A stretch of DNA of 64,000 nt from Excoecaria cochinchinensis (lineage: Eukaryota > Streptophyta > Magnoliopsida > Malpighiales > Euphorbiaceae), in the NCBI GenBank assembly GCA_947683425.1, contig CANTUQ010000007.1:2418001-2482000 (forward strand). The letters run 5' to 3'. The translations under genes were made by a program, and so were the position numbers. Positions 1 through 12,700 of the stretch are shown here, one piece after another (position 1 is the stretch's first letter; each line of letters starts with the position of its first letter). The notes under the pieces are model-generated. The model was not told the origin of the DNA. It made no database searches and was given only the letters and a program-made list of their open reading frames with translations.

Positions 1-3000
1 AGGAGATGCTGATCCTAAGGAGCCTCTTGTCAATCAGCACAAGCAGGAGCAGAAAGCTGATACTTCACCTAAGATAATACAGGACCAACTTGATGAGGTA
101 ACTAATCTGTTCTAGGGGAGATGAACATTTACCAATAACCTCATGCCCTTGCTAAACTTTCCTGATTAGTTCTCTTGGATGGTCTGCAGGCTCAAGGGCT
201 TCTTAAGACTGCAATTTCCACTGGTCAGTCTAAAGAGGCAAGGCTAGCACGGGTAAGGTGTAGCTGCTAATATGTATCTTTCATTATTGTCACTGGAGTG
301 ATTGGATAATGTTAGGATCAGTGGCTTTCTTTGGTTTGACATGCATTTATTAAATTATATCCATCCTCAAGCTGGTCCTAGGTAGGTATCCAAAGTACGC
401 ACCTTAGTCCTAAGCTTTAGCTCTGTGGCTTTAAATGGTTTGTTTAGCAAAGGCCAAATACAGGGTTTTCTAGTCATTTGGATTTCGCATCTTTCCACAA
501 CCAGATCAGTTATAGGATCTTGCTCAAGTAGGTGTCGCTTACTGGAGGGATTTCTTAGGCCATTGGTACGTATCCGAATTATGAGCGTTAGTCCTAAGCT
601 TCCAGTCCGTGGCTTAAAATGGCTTGTTTAACAAAGGCCAAGTACTGGATTTTCTAGTCATCTGCCACAATCAGATCAGTTGTAGGATCTTGCTCAAGTA
701 GGCGCCTTTTATTGGAGGGATTTTCGTAGAATGGATAGTTTAATCTACTTGACTTGGCTGTCCATTCTTCCCATATCGTTTCCTACCTGTTGGATTCTTT
801 TTTTTTTTTTCAGATGCTTTTGTTAATTTTCCACTATTAATATTCAGGTCTGTGCTGGACTTTCAACCCGCCTTCAAGAATACAAATCTGAGAATGCACA
901 GCTGGAGGAACTTCTCATTGCAGAGGTGAGACAGCAAACTCTCTCTCTCTCTCTCTTTCCCTTCTAGTTTTCTTAAAATTTTCAGGTTTGCATGTATGCA
1001 TCTGATGCAATGAAAATCAAGGAGTTTTCTTTACGTTTGTTGATATTGCTCAACAGAGAGAGCTGAGCAAATCATACGAGGCTCGCATAAAGCAGCTACA
1101 GCAAGATTTATCTATATCTAAAAGTGAAGTGACAAAAGTAGAGTCAAATATGGTTGAGGCTTTGTCTGCAAAAAATTCTGAAATTGAGGCCCTAGTAAAT
1201 TCAATGGATGCACTCAAGAAACAGGCTGCTGTGTCTGAGGGAAATTTGGCTTCACTGCAGGTTTGCTTTACTTTCCATGTTCAGGATAATGATGTGGGTC
1301 TTTCTTATCACTGCCTTGTTAAGATGGCTTTCTTCATGTAAAGCAGCACATTTTGCAGATTACCCTGTAAGTTAAGTTCAAATAAAATATTTAATCAGTG
1401 TTTAATTGAAACAGAAGGGGATCATTCTCTCTCTCTTGTAGTCCAAAGCCATATACAGATTTGAAAACAAAAAGTTATATATGCCATTGTCTCTATTGCA
1501 AACCTGCCAAAGCTGTTTGATTACTTGAGTTCATTAAAAAAGTTTAATGGTCTCATCAACTAGTATGTACTTGATGTAAAGTAGTGGACAAACCTTACTC
1601 TTTCTCATGCCAACATCTGTTGTTCTATCTTCACTTTCAAGAGATGCTTTCTTATTATCCATTTTCTCCTTAAATAAAGCTACTTAGTTTGTGTTTTAGA
1701 TCAGAATAACAATTCTAGATAACTTTTTATTTCTTGTAATTTTTATTTACTCATCTTGATATGGCATTATATTTAAAGATTAGACTTTGTTCTTCTGGGG
1801 TAATGCGCTACATTCCTCAATCATATTGGTTTTCATCCAAAGTTTTTTCAAACACTTCTGTTACTTTCCAGGCAAACATGGAGTCCATTGTGCGGAACCG
1901 AGAACTCACAGAGACAAGGATGATGCAGGTAACTGGTTGGTTCTACCAAGGACTGAATTATGCCATTTCTGTTTTTGGCATATCCATATAAAGGTTGCTT
2001 CATCATGAGATGCTCAGATTATGAAATATACTTCTTTATCAGGCACTTAGGGAGGAGCTGGCCTCTGCAGAGCGGAGAGCTGAAGAAGAACGCGCAGCAC
2101 ACAATGCTACTAAATTGGTCTGTGTCCTGATCTGTGTAATCATATTTATATATTTTCTTTGATATCTGATACCTCCGATTTGATAAAATAGGCAGCTATG
2201 GAGAGGGAAGTGGAATTGGAACATAGAGCTGTTGAGGCATCAACAGCGCTTGCTAGGCTCCAGGTAATGCATTGGCAGTTGATTAATCTGATTTATCAGT
2301 CCACTTTTATTATGTAGATGATATTCAAGCTCTTTCTGTTGATTATTAATGTATTCAAGTTGAGTAATGTCATTATCATGAATCTCCCAAGTTGTCTTGA
2401 GCTAGGAATTTTATGATGATAATGTTATGTTGAGAAAGCTGATGCAAACCATCGTTTATTCATCTTAATGTCTACTATTTTCATTTAATGTTGGTAATTA
2501 CCTCCTCTTTTAGAGAATTGCAGATGAGAGAACAGCAAAATCAACAGAACTTGAGCAGAAGGTGGCACTGCTCGAGGTACATAGAGAGACAATTTTAATT
2601 TTCTGGAAAGTTAATAAAATGTTCAGAGTTACTGATGCTTAGCATTCTGCAATCAGGTTGAATGTGCATCGCTAAATCAAGAGCTGCAGGACATGGAAGC
2701 TCGTGCTCGTCGTGGGCAAAAGAAGCCTCCAGAAGAGGCAAATCAAGTGATTCAGGTACTATGACATATCAGTACTTCTCACTTGCTGAAATCAATATAC
2801 GTGGGAATTCATTAAAGTGTGGTGGACATCCTTTCCAATGACCTTTTGATAAAGTAATTTTGCAAATAGGTTCAATACTTTGTGAAGAAAAGATGACTTA
2901 GAGATGTTTTGTGCTAGGGTTCTTCTAAAGCATGTAGGCATTGAACATTACATTTTTTTTTTGGTGCCATGGTATGTGCTCTAGTATAGATTGGCTTTAT

Positions 3001-5060
3001 GTTGCTTGCAAAAGCTGTCTCGAGCTTAACTAATAAAATCGTGTATTATTCTTTGATCGTAACTTATAAAAGAGAAAATGTGATAATATTTGTCCTCCAG
3101 CACTACAACAATTTGGTATTGTACCATATAATTGTTTGTCAGTATTGTCATAATAATCCTTAAATTGTAAAATGTTTAGATGCAAGCATGGCAGGAAGAA
3201 GTGGAGCGTGCACGTCAAGGTCAGAGGGATGCTGAGAGCAAAATTTCTTCATTGGAGGCAAGGGTTCCTTTTTTTTTATTTTTTTAATTAGTGGATGTGA
3301 CTGTTTTTGTGTATGTGATGATCTTTTTTATTTTTTGCAGGCTGAAGTGCAAAAAATGAGGGTTGAAATGGCTGCCATGAAGAGAGATGCTGAGCACTAT
3401 TCACGTCAGGTAATCTGTTCAGTTTATCATATTAAGAATTCTTGCTTTTTCTATTTTCTTTTTGAATTGCAAATATGTTAATTAAAGCACAAAATAAAAA
3501 ACTAGAGGCCAACCTGATTTGCGTGGAATTATCAGTTGCTCCTATATTTTTCAATTACAGTGGAGTTGCAACTGAGATTTTATCTGGGGTGATCAAATGT
3601 GTAAATTTCGTTTTTAATCTGAAGAGTATCTTGTTTTCGTTATGGCACTGAGATACTGTGACCTTAAACATGGCAGATAATAATCTTGCTATGCAACATG
3701 AACATGACAAACTTCTAAGCAGTTGCATTGCAAGTCCAAAAAATCCTTGTTGATAAGCATGTTTTTTATAAAGAAATGGATAATAGGGCTAAGTTGTGCT
3801 TGAGATTTATTTGTGCATCTAATCGATTATAGTTACCCCCTGACAGGAACATATGGAGCTGGAGAAGCGCTATCGCGAACTAACTGATCTATTGGTAATA
3901 TGAAAGTAGAATAAATTGCAGTCTATTTAAATAATTTGTGCAGTTTTCTGTTTTTTTAATAATCATCAATGATACAGTACTACAAGCAAACACAGTTAGA
4001 AGCCATGGCTAGTGAAAAAGCTGCAGCAGAGTTTCAGTTGGAGAAGGAGTTAAAGCGTCTTCAAGAAGCACAGGTCTGTGCTTAGGTGTTTTACTTGACA
4101 TATGGCATGGTGACCTGTACTCTAGATTTTATTTCTTCATCTGGCATATAACCAAATTGCTATTAAACAGGTTGAGGCTGAAAGAAGTAGGGTTTCCCGC
4201 CGTGCATCTTCATCTTGGGAGGAGGATGCTGAGATGAAAGCACTTGAGTATGTTGTTTCAATCTTTCTTGAATTGACTTTTTTGCATACTTCTTTTTATG
4301 CTTGTAACAAATTGTTTGAGTATTTAGCCTTAAGTTTTTTACTTGCTGTCATGGATTTCACTTTAGCAGTTCTTAGGCAGGGAATCTTTTTACAAATCTG
4401 GAGAAAAATTTCTTACTATGTAACTATTGCAGGCCTCTGCCCTTGCATCATCGTCATATGCAGGCTGCAAGCATCCAGGTATATGTTTTCTCATATTTGA
4501 ATAGGCAGTTACAGTTTATCTATTTACTATGACATTGGGTCTCAAACTGCACCAAGCAGTTGCAAAAGGCAGCAAAGCTATTGGATTCAGGGGCTGCCAG
4601 AGCCACAAGATTTTTATGGCGGTATCCTACAGCTCGGCTTATCCTATTATTCTATCTGGTAATAAGAGCCATCTTCCTGTTTTACTATTTAAATTAAAGA
4701 CATGGACTATGTATAAGCATGTAATTGTATGATGACTGTGTGAAAAATTATATGCAGGTATTCGTGCACCTCTTCTTGATGTATTTATTGCACCACCTTC
4801 AGGTACGTGGAATGTTTCATTATTCTTTTAGGTCATTTCCAGTGTTCTGCCTCAGAAATTATGTTATTTTATTTAGAAAGGAGACAATTATTGTTATTAT
4901 TACTTTCTTTTTTCTCCAAATGGTGATTAAAGAATTTTTCGAATGCTTGGACTTTAATCATTTCAAAATGTTGTTTTTCAATGCCAAGGAACAAGCGGAC
5001 AATTTTTCTGCTAGAGAGGTTGCAGAGTCTATGGGTCTCACGACCAACCCTTTACCATGA
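1..5060 (+). CDS. GC1: Golgin-84 / golgin candidate 1-like Golgi coiled-coil protein (3' part, 5' end outside window)
   Basis: Eighteen exons can be read: 1-97 (partial), 190-252, 848-925, 1057-1260, 1872-1928, 2043-2117, 2192-2263, 2514-2576, 2657-2755, 3180-3257, 3341-3409, 3847-3894, 3978-4073, 4171-4247, 4433-4478, 4560-4658, 4758-4802 and 4989-5060. Joined they give 478 aa in one frame with a TGA stop at 5058. Most of the protein is heptad-like Glu/Lys/Arg/Ala-rich coiled coil. Near the C-terminus a basic segment (RATRFLWRYPTAR) is followed by one hydrophobic span, RLILLFYLVFVHLFLMYLL, and a short tail ending TTNPLP. A long coiled coil with a C-terminal anchor is the golgin-84 plan, and the WRYP-anchor segment matches plant golgin candidate 1/2 as I remember it. 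Golgins of this type tether vesicles at Golgi rims. The exon ending at 3257 is followed by GCAAGG, a likely GC-AG intron. GC1 versus GC2 cannot be settled here. Confidence 0.88.
380..730 (+). repeat. Tandem duplication of about 184 bp inside a golgin intron
   Basis: The second visible golgin intron (253-847) contains two diverged copies of one segment. The phrase TTAGTCCTAAGCTT occurs at 404 and again at 588, so the offset is 184 bp. Shared blocks continue through 'ggcttgtttaacaaaggcca' (first copy has small changes), 'ttttctagtcat', 'cagatcagtt.taggatctt' and 'gctcaagtagg'. It is non-coding; the open frame over it is accidental. Confidence 0.85.
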
Positions 5061-6700
5061 CTAGAGAAGCTGCTTGTAATCAAAAGCCAATACCCGTATT
5101 TTTTTTAGACTACGAGGTGTCTCAATGTTCTGAAAGCAAATCATGGTATGACTATACACTTAAAAGCAGCGAAAACTATAATTTGCTTTTTCTTCATATA
5201 CGTAACATATGAGGAAATGGTCAATCCCAGAGAGTGCTGCTGTTCAGAAGCAGCATATAACATATTAATCTGAAGACATAAACTCAAATGTGCATGCAAA
5301 TGTTCTGATTTCATTTCGTTATTCAATATGCGTTTTGGGTATTGAATTATAGTTCCAAAGGAAAGCAACCATCTTGTAAATCCAGACTTTGCTTTATGAA
5401 TGCAGTATTCTTTTATTTGTAATTTAACTGTTACTGGCGCTGAGATTGGGAAGGTTTGACTAGTTGTGACTTTATTGAGACTTCGTTTCTGAATGTTATC
5501 ATAATATTATTTGTAAATTTCAGAGAGAATATTATCGGTGCTAGCATCGCATTAATGCTAGTCAATAGAAATGTAAGAAAATGACCATTTTGATGTCTTT
5601 TCTTCTAATTGTTCAAAAGTTTGGTGAAATTTTGTTTTCTTTAATTGTAGTTTAGGAACACATTTGCATTATTCATAGAATTCCTTATTTTGAAGAGTAT
5701 AGGCTTATTTTGAAGAGTTTGGTGAAAATTTGTTTTCTTTAATTTATTTATTTGATATTTTTATATTTTTAATATAATTTATTTTTTTTTCAGTAAAAAT
5801 TGATCAATTAGATATAAATTTCTGTATTGAATTAATATTTTTGTTCTAAATTTAAATTAAATTAATATTTTTTAATATTAATAAAAATAATAAAAGTGAT
5901 ATATAAAATATAATGAAAAAAGTAAAAAAAAAAAAAAAAAGATAAAACGAGAGTTGGCAGATAGACCAAATGAATGATATGTGAGTATTCCTTCAAATTA
6001 TTGTTTGATGCCTAAAAAAATCACCTGAAAACTAGAATTTTTTTATTGAAAAAAAAAAAAAGGAAAATTGATGGGAAATTGATTTTAGAACGCACTATTC
6101 AAATTCAAATAATCTTATTTCCTTTTTATTTTCTTAAAATCCTTGATTGTTATAAATTCTCGTGGAAATCCCAATATTACAAGTAAGACCAAATAACAAA
6201 ATAAAAATGAGTATCTAACTTTATTGAAAATTTGAGAAATCCTATATCAATCATCCTTTACTTTTATTTCATTGTTTGCACGACGGGTATTTTTATTTTA
6301 TAATCAAATATTTAAATTTATTTGCACATAAAAATTATTAACGTAAATGTTTATAAAATTTTTTCAAGTTTTGTCAAATAAAACTGCTCGGCAGTGGCTT
6401 TTCGCTTTTGTCAAAAGTAACTGACAGCCTGAGTCGTATTTGCTCTCAGAGTTTCTTTTGCCAGAAAATGCTTGTCCTAATTGTCCACACAAAATTCCAA
6501 ATCTGATTGGATTGATGTGACAAAAAGAGCACTCATAGTTGCTTTATACTGTACTGTGTGTGAAGGGGCGGGAAATTAAATTCGGAAAAAGAGCTGTTCA
6601 GTTCAGTTTTAAAAACCTTGCCTTTCCGCTGTTTGAAAGCAAATCCCAGTTCCTCTCTACTCTTCTTAAAAATTATTTCAATTCTCCTAATCGAAGTACA
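5061..6700. other. Golgin 3' flank and RDR promoter / 5' UTR
   Basis: No coding segment is supported. The first part should hold the golgin 3' UTR. 5700-6400 is very AT-rich with A and T runs. At 6568-6576 lies GGCGGGAAA, which matches the reverse of the plant E2F consensus (TTTCCCGC type), about 125 bp upstream of the RDR start. Binding is not shown. Confidence 0.5.
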
Positions 6701-9700
6701 ATGATGGCTGATGCTGCGGTGCCGGCGCTGCCTTCTGCGGTGGAGCAGCTGCTCGATACTATATGTAGAGAGCAGAATCAACCTCAACCTTCATTTCATC
6801 TCCGCCGGGAGCTCTGTTCATTGGAAGAAAAAGTTGTTCTCGATATTCTCCGAAAAATGGCTTCGTCAAAGATAAGATGTTTGGACAGTTACCTTCGGTT
6901 TATGATAAATAAATCCAAAACTAACAACGGTTCTCCTGTTAAAAGAGCTTGTGTATCTCCGATGCCGAGTCGCAGCCCTACTCCTTCTCTTACTCGGCTA
7001 TGGGAACGTACACAATTTTCTTTCTTTTTCTTCTAAATTTTGAAGCTGGAAGTGTTTGCTGTTTAGATTGTTGATCATTTCTGGTGGGTATTATAGGGAA
7101 GTCTGCTCAAATTCCAATGGAGCTGGACAGTGCTGGCGGTAGTGAACCGCAAATTACTCCGCAGCTGGAGGCCTTGAATGAACTTGAATATAGAAAGTCA
7201 TTTCTAATACTGAATTATTTGGGCGGGTAAGTTTCTTTGGTGCTTTGATTTTATAATTCTCTCAGTTGGGAGGATATAAATTAATGCGTTATGTTGATGA
7301 AGTGTCATTTTACTTATTATTCTTTCTTTTTTTAAAATCTTGAGCAATAGCCGAAGGCTGGAAGAAGTTTTACCCGCGGATCAGATTCGAGGGCTAAGTA
7401 ATTTGTCAATGGAAAAATTTGAGGTTCATGTCTGGGATAAAGTAGGCTGTAGAGAAATTGAGGAATGTCACCGTGCAAAGGTAATGTAAAGAATGTCTTG
7501 AAAGGTGCAACTGGCTTATGCTCATTTATTATTATTATTATTTTTTTGACGGTTTTTTCAATTCTATTCTACTTTGCCTTCATATCGTTTAACTGCCTTT
7601 TTCCTGCATGAATCTTTTCATGCTGGGAGTTGTTTTGAAGGCTGGTGATTGAAGACTTTTAAATTACTGCTATTGGTTGGTTTTTAACACGATCATTTCT
7701 CCTTATTTGTTGGTGTATTTTGCAGTATCTTTGCTGGGATTCTGGAAAGACCCACGTATATCATTGCTATGTTTATCCAGACAGAAGTTATAGATTCAAG
7801 GTGTGTATTTCTGCTGTCATTTATAGTAATATACATGCACGCATTTGCACATCTGTGTACAATAAACTTGTTCAAGTATGTTTGGTTTTCAGAATTGAAT
7901 CTCATTTACTGGTAGAATACTAATAGGTAACTCGTAAAGAATCTCAAATTCTGTGATCAGTTGTTTTAAGTGGTGAAAAATGTGAAGTTTGTGATTTGAC
8001 TTTAGAGTTTGCCTCTAGCTAGAGGCTGTGTGTTGGAAAACTTCTGCAGTTGTCAAAGCATAACCTTGTATTATCCTATCTCTCAATTATGGAGTTCATT
8101 TCAGGGCCCCTATCTGACCGAGAAGAGCAATTTCCTGCAAAGAACATTAGGAGATGATAATGTCTTGATGGTCAAGTTTGCAGAGGGTATTGATGAGAGA
8201 AGTTCAACAAGTAGACGCTTTGGTGAATATTATGATAATTTTTCCTGGTTAATCAAAGAAGGGATTCTTGTTGGTTTGCATCGTTACCGTTTTTTTGGTG
8301 AGCCTAGCTTTTCACTAATAAACATTGAATTTTGGATCTAATGCATTCCTTTTTTTGTAATTTATGCAGTCATTCTAGCTTTTACAACCATCTCTTTGAA
8401 GTTATGATCGACATTCTAGCTTTTACAACCATCTTTTTGAAGTTAAAATTCTCGCATTTTAATTTGGTACTATGCATAGATGTTGCATTTATAGTTGTTG
8501 CGTGTTTGGCTGCACCTTCCTCCAAGTTATGTTGGTTTTGGGAACTCATGTTCCTGCATGAGATTTGTCCTCATGAGATACTTGCTTAAAATAGCTTATC
8601 TCCCATTCACCTGTATTGTTACTTTCCATGTAAATCCACCCCTGTTGGCATAAAGAATTTTCTTGCGAGCAATAATTTTTTTTTCCTTCTCTATTGTACA
8701 CTTTCATTTTAAAGCCATTATACCTTGCTTTTCACTATGATAAAGTATATGATGCATTGCGCGACTATTCACCTATGGCCCTTCATAATTTGGTGCTGAT
8801 TTGGAAATTGTTTTGGATTGTTTTGGATCCAGGACTTTTAGATGTCTGCTTCTTTTAAAAGTGTTTATTTATAATGTCTTCAATGTGAAAAGAGCCGCTA
8901 GATGTTGCTCGTAAGTTTGTCTCGCTAGATGTTGCTCGTAAGTTTGTCTAAGGGAACTATTGTGTGCTAGGTGAAAATTACATCTGATCATGTTGCGTGC
9001 TTTTTAGTGATTCACTTTATCCAACCTTTTGTGTGCTTCTCAGTGACTCGCTTCATCCAACCTTTTGTGTTTTTAGAAGTGCTGGATTTTTTTTTCCCTC
9101 TTTCTTCTGGGATATATATATATATTTTTTGAATCAACATGGCTACTGAGCAGTGTTTAAAGATGGAGGCAAAGAAGAGAAGAAGAAAGACCCAACCACT
9201 TCACCTGTGAAGTGCTATTTTGTTCGCATGGAGTCTGATGCGTCAATTGACAATTCAGATTATGTTTTCCATGGTAAAACAATTCGTCAAGCAAGGGCTG
9301 CTTTCATGAATGTAGATACATTGCCCACTTTGTCCAAGTACATGGCTAGGTTGGTAATGCTGAAATATCCTACTTCTCAATCTCCGAAAGTTTGTTTATT
9401 ATATTCTAATAATCTACTATCTGATTACTATCATTCTTTGGAATATAGGTTTTCTTTAATGTTATCAAAGACTATACGTGGGGATGTTGATTTATCTGGT
9501 GTAAATATTGAAAAAATTAGTGATGTTCCTTGCAAGGTATGATTTTAAATTCAATTGTTAATTTTATGTTGCTATCATTGGGCTTCATATGCTTTTTTTG
9601 ACATTTTAATTTTATTATATAATTCATTTGCAGGATGCTAATGGTAACTATTTTAAAGATAAGGATGGGAAGTGTTTAATACTTACAGATGGAACTGGGT

Positions 9701-12700
9701 TTATATCAGAGGATTTAGCTTTGAAATGCCAACAGACAGTGTCCAAGGAAAAGTACTCGAATTCTAACAATGTTGAGGTTTGTAAATATTGGTTACTGTT
9801 AAATTAAGCATACGGTGATACTGAGTAATATCTAAAACATCAATTATGTCGAAGAAAATTTTTGATGCACATACTTCTTAAAGCTTTATGTGTCTAATAT
9901 CTGTTTATGCCCTGCAAGTTTTGATAATGATAAAATGAAGATCAATGCCTCGTTTTAGTGGTGGAACAACTCTAAATGGAAGAAAAGAAATAGAACATAG
10001 GGGTGGCCTTGAATAGATAAATTTTTCTTTGACTTAATTTCTACAATTTGATTTTTTTTCCTCTTCCTCTCATAAGACACATGGGCAATTTTATGCTATT
10101 CCTAATTAAGCTTCAATAAATGAGACTAAAAAATATCTTACTGCTAATTTCTCTAACCATGTAATTAATTTCTAGTTAAAAAGAGTGATTTATTGTTTTG
10201 GTTACTTCATAATGTGGAAGTGCGATTTTGTTCTCAAGTGTATTGATCTGAATGATCATTCTATGTTTGTACTTTTTTTTTTCTACCATAGAAATGATCT
10301 TGATGTTCTTTTAGGGAATTAAGGAGTTATAGTCGGAATTTATTAGTCTTTGTTTTACCTCCTGTATATAGGAGACTCATCTATATATGAAGTATGTAAG
10401 TCATATTTTTGCTTCTTTATTATTATTGTTGTTGTTGTTGTTAGAGACTAGTTAACTATTAAAAAGGAGAAATTTACATTATGAATTTCCAATCTCTGTG
10501 TTAGGAAGAAGCAACTGTGCCTGAAAGTCCCTTTTTTCTTCATTTTTCTTCTTTACTTTACTCATTTATGAAATTAATTATTTTTGCACTTCTTGTTCTC
10601 AAGAATTTGCTCATACAATTTAGACTTTTCTACAATGGTGGTGCTGTCAAGGGAACTTTCCTTGTCAATAAGAAGGTATAAATTCTGCCCTTATTCTATT
10701 ATAAACGAAGCATGATTGGCTGATTTTTCTTCTATCAGATATTATATTTTGAACCAGTTTTGATTTTAATTTTAATGAATCTTTGATGTATTGATTATGT
10801 GATGCATATTTTTGAGGCCTTATCATAAGGGGGCTGCACCAGTTTTAAGATCAATTGGTCTTGTTTGTCTGGATGGAAAAAAATACGTAGTTTGTCTTTG
10901 GTTTTGGAAGCACTGGAGTCTCAGTCAGAGAGAAAATTGGCTTGCATTTTGAGGCCATACTGTGGTGGTTGGCTTGCATTTTGAGGCTATACTGTGGTGG
11001 TTCCAACTTGGTCATAGTCTTTTTGTTAGGTTACACTTCCCTCGTTTGTAAAACCCATTTAAAAAAATGCTACTAATTGCAGATTAAAGGGAATCTCATT
11101 GATTTCTCTTGTAGACAGCCTGATTTTGGTGAATCTGAATGTGGTTATGGGTGGATTATGTTGTAGTAGGTTTTGTTAGATCTGTAATGGAGCAGACCTG
11201 AAATTTTTCCGAGTATTTTTTAATCATTTGGACATTATGTGGTATGCAAAGTTTGTTTCTTCTTTCTTGATCTTTGTTTCTTCTTCTTTATAATCCTCAT
11301 TTCTTGAATGGCTTTTAATCTCACAAGTTCTTTTTAAAAATTTTCTTCATGCAAAAAAGTTCGTTGCTTACATACATGGATCCTGATATAGCTTTATTTG
11401 TAGCTGCCCCCTGGAACAATGCAAGTTAGACCCTCAATGATTAAAGTTGACTTTGATGCAACATCATCTAGGCATATAAAGAATTCACTAGAGATAGTTG
11501 GAACAAGGTAAGGATATATACGGCACTGCTCAAGCATTGTGTCAAATTTTTTATTAGTTCATTAACAAAAATTTGTGCCCTGGGTATGAGTTTCTTGCAT
11601 CTTTCCCTTGCAAAGGCATTAAATGCTTTCCTGGCTGTAGAGAACCAATAACTGTTGCGATAACATATTCTAGTAGAGGATTAGAAGTGGAATCCAAATT
11701 CTGTAGTAGGACGTTGTCTTGTTGCATGAAGCCTGCAAGCTGTATTTTCTTAATAACTCACTATGTCTGTCAAGACATTATCCAATACACTGCTTGTTTC
11801 CCCTTTTTTTTGTCCTCTTTTCTTTTAATTTGTTTCTTATAAAGGTTTGCTATGGAAAAAAATCTAATAACATTTCCGCCTTTTCATTTTCTAGTAATCG
11901 GCCTAAGAGAACATTCCTCTCTAGGACTCTTATTGCGCTTCTTACCTATGGTGGGGTTCCAAAAGAGTTCTTTCTGAACATATTGAATAAAAGCTTGGAA
12001 GAAGCACAGGGTGCACTCAAGAAAGAGCATGCAGCTTATAATGGTAGTTTTCTATTTTTGAGTATTAGATTTGGTTGACTGAGTTCTTTTACACAGCTGT
12101 TTCTTTGGAAAGTCTGTGCATATCTTTGTTTGTCAATTGAATTATTTTCTTTCGCCATTTGTTTACTGCCTTATGATTGCAGAAAAAAGAGATCTGCAAT
12201 TTAGTGTCACTGTTTTTAGGTTTGCTGTTTAATTGACTTTTTTGAATCCATGCCAATCCATATATTGGGTTGATTTCTTTTTTTTTTGACGAGCTGAATC
12301 TTCCTTCTTTTATGTTTATTTTGTTTTTTTTTTGAAATTAATTTTTTATGTTTATGTTCTCTGAAATGGTCTTGCTTTTGCTCACAGTTGCTATGAACCA
12401 TGGCGACATGGATGATTTTGTTGCAGCACGTATGATTTTATCTGGTATTCCCCTTGAAGAACCTTATTTACAATATAATCTAAGAAAATGGATGAATGAT
12501 GAAAAGACTGGTCTTAGAGGTGGAAAGCTTCCTATCTCTGAATCATATTATTTGATGGGGACTGTTGATCCCACAGGGCATCTAGAGAGTGATGAAGTTT
12601 GCATTATCCTGTACGTAAGCTTGACAATTTTATTTTAATTATTCTGTTGACCTGCTAATAAGTCTAACATTATTAGTGACGAGGAGTTATCTTTTGAAGC

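Noticed and set aside
6539..6700. In-frame extension upstream of the RDR ATG
   Set aside because: It begins with TTG, not ATG, and the first ATG in frame is 6701, where RDR-like sequence starts. It is treated as 5' UTR.
12216..12401. Lys/Gln-rich minus-strand open frame in an RDR intron
   Set aside because: It is the complement of a T-rich intron and polypyrimidine tract.
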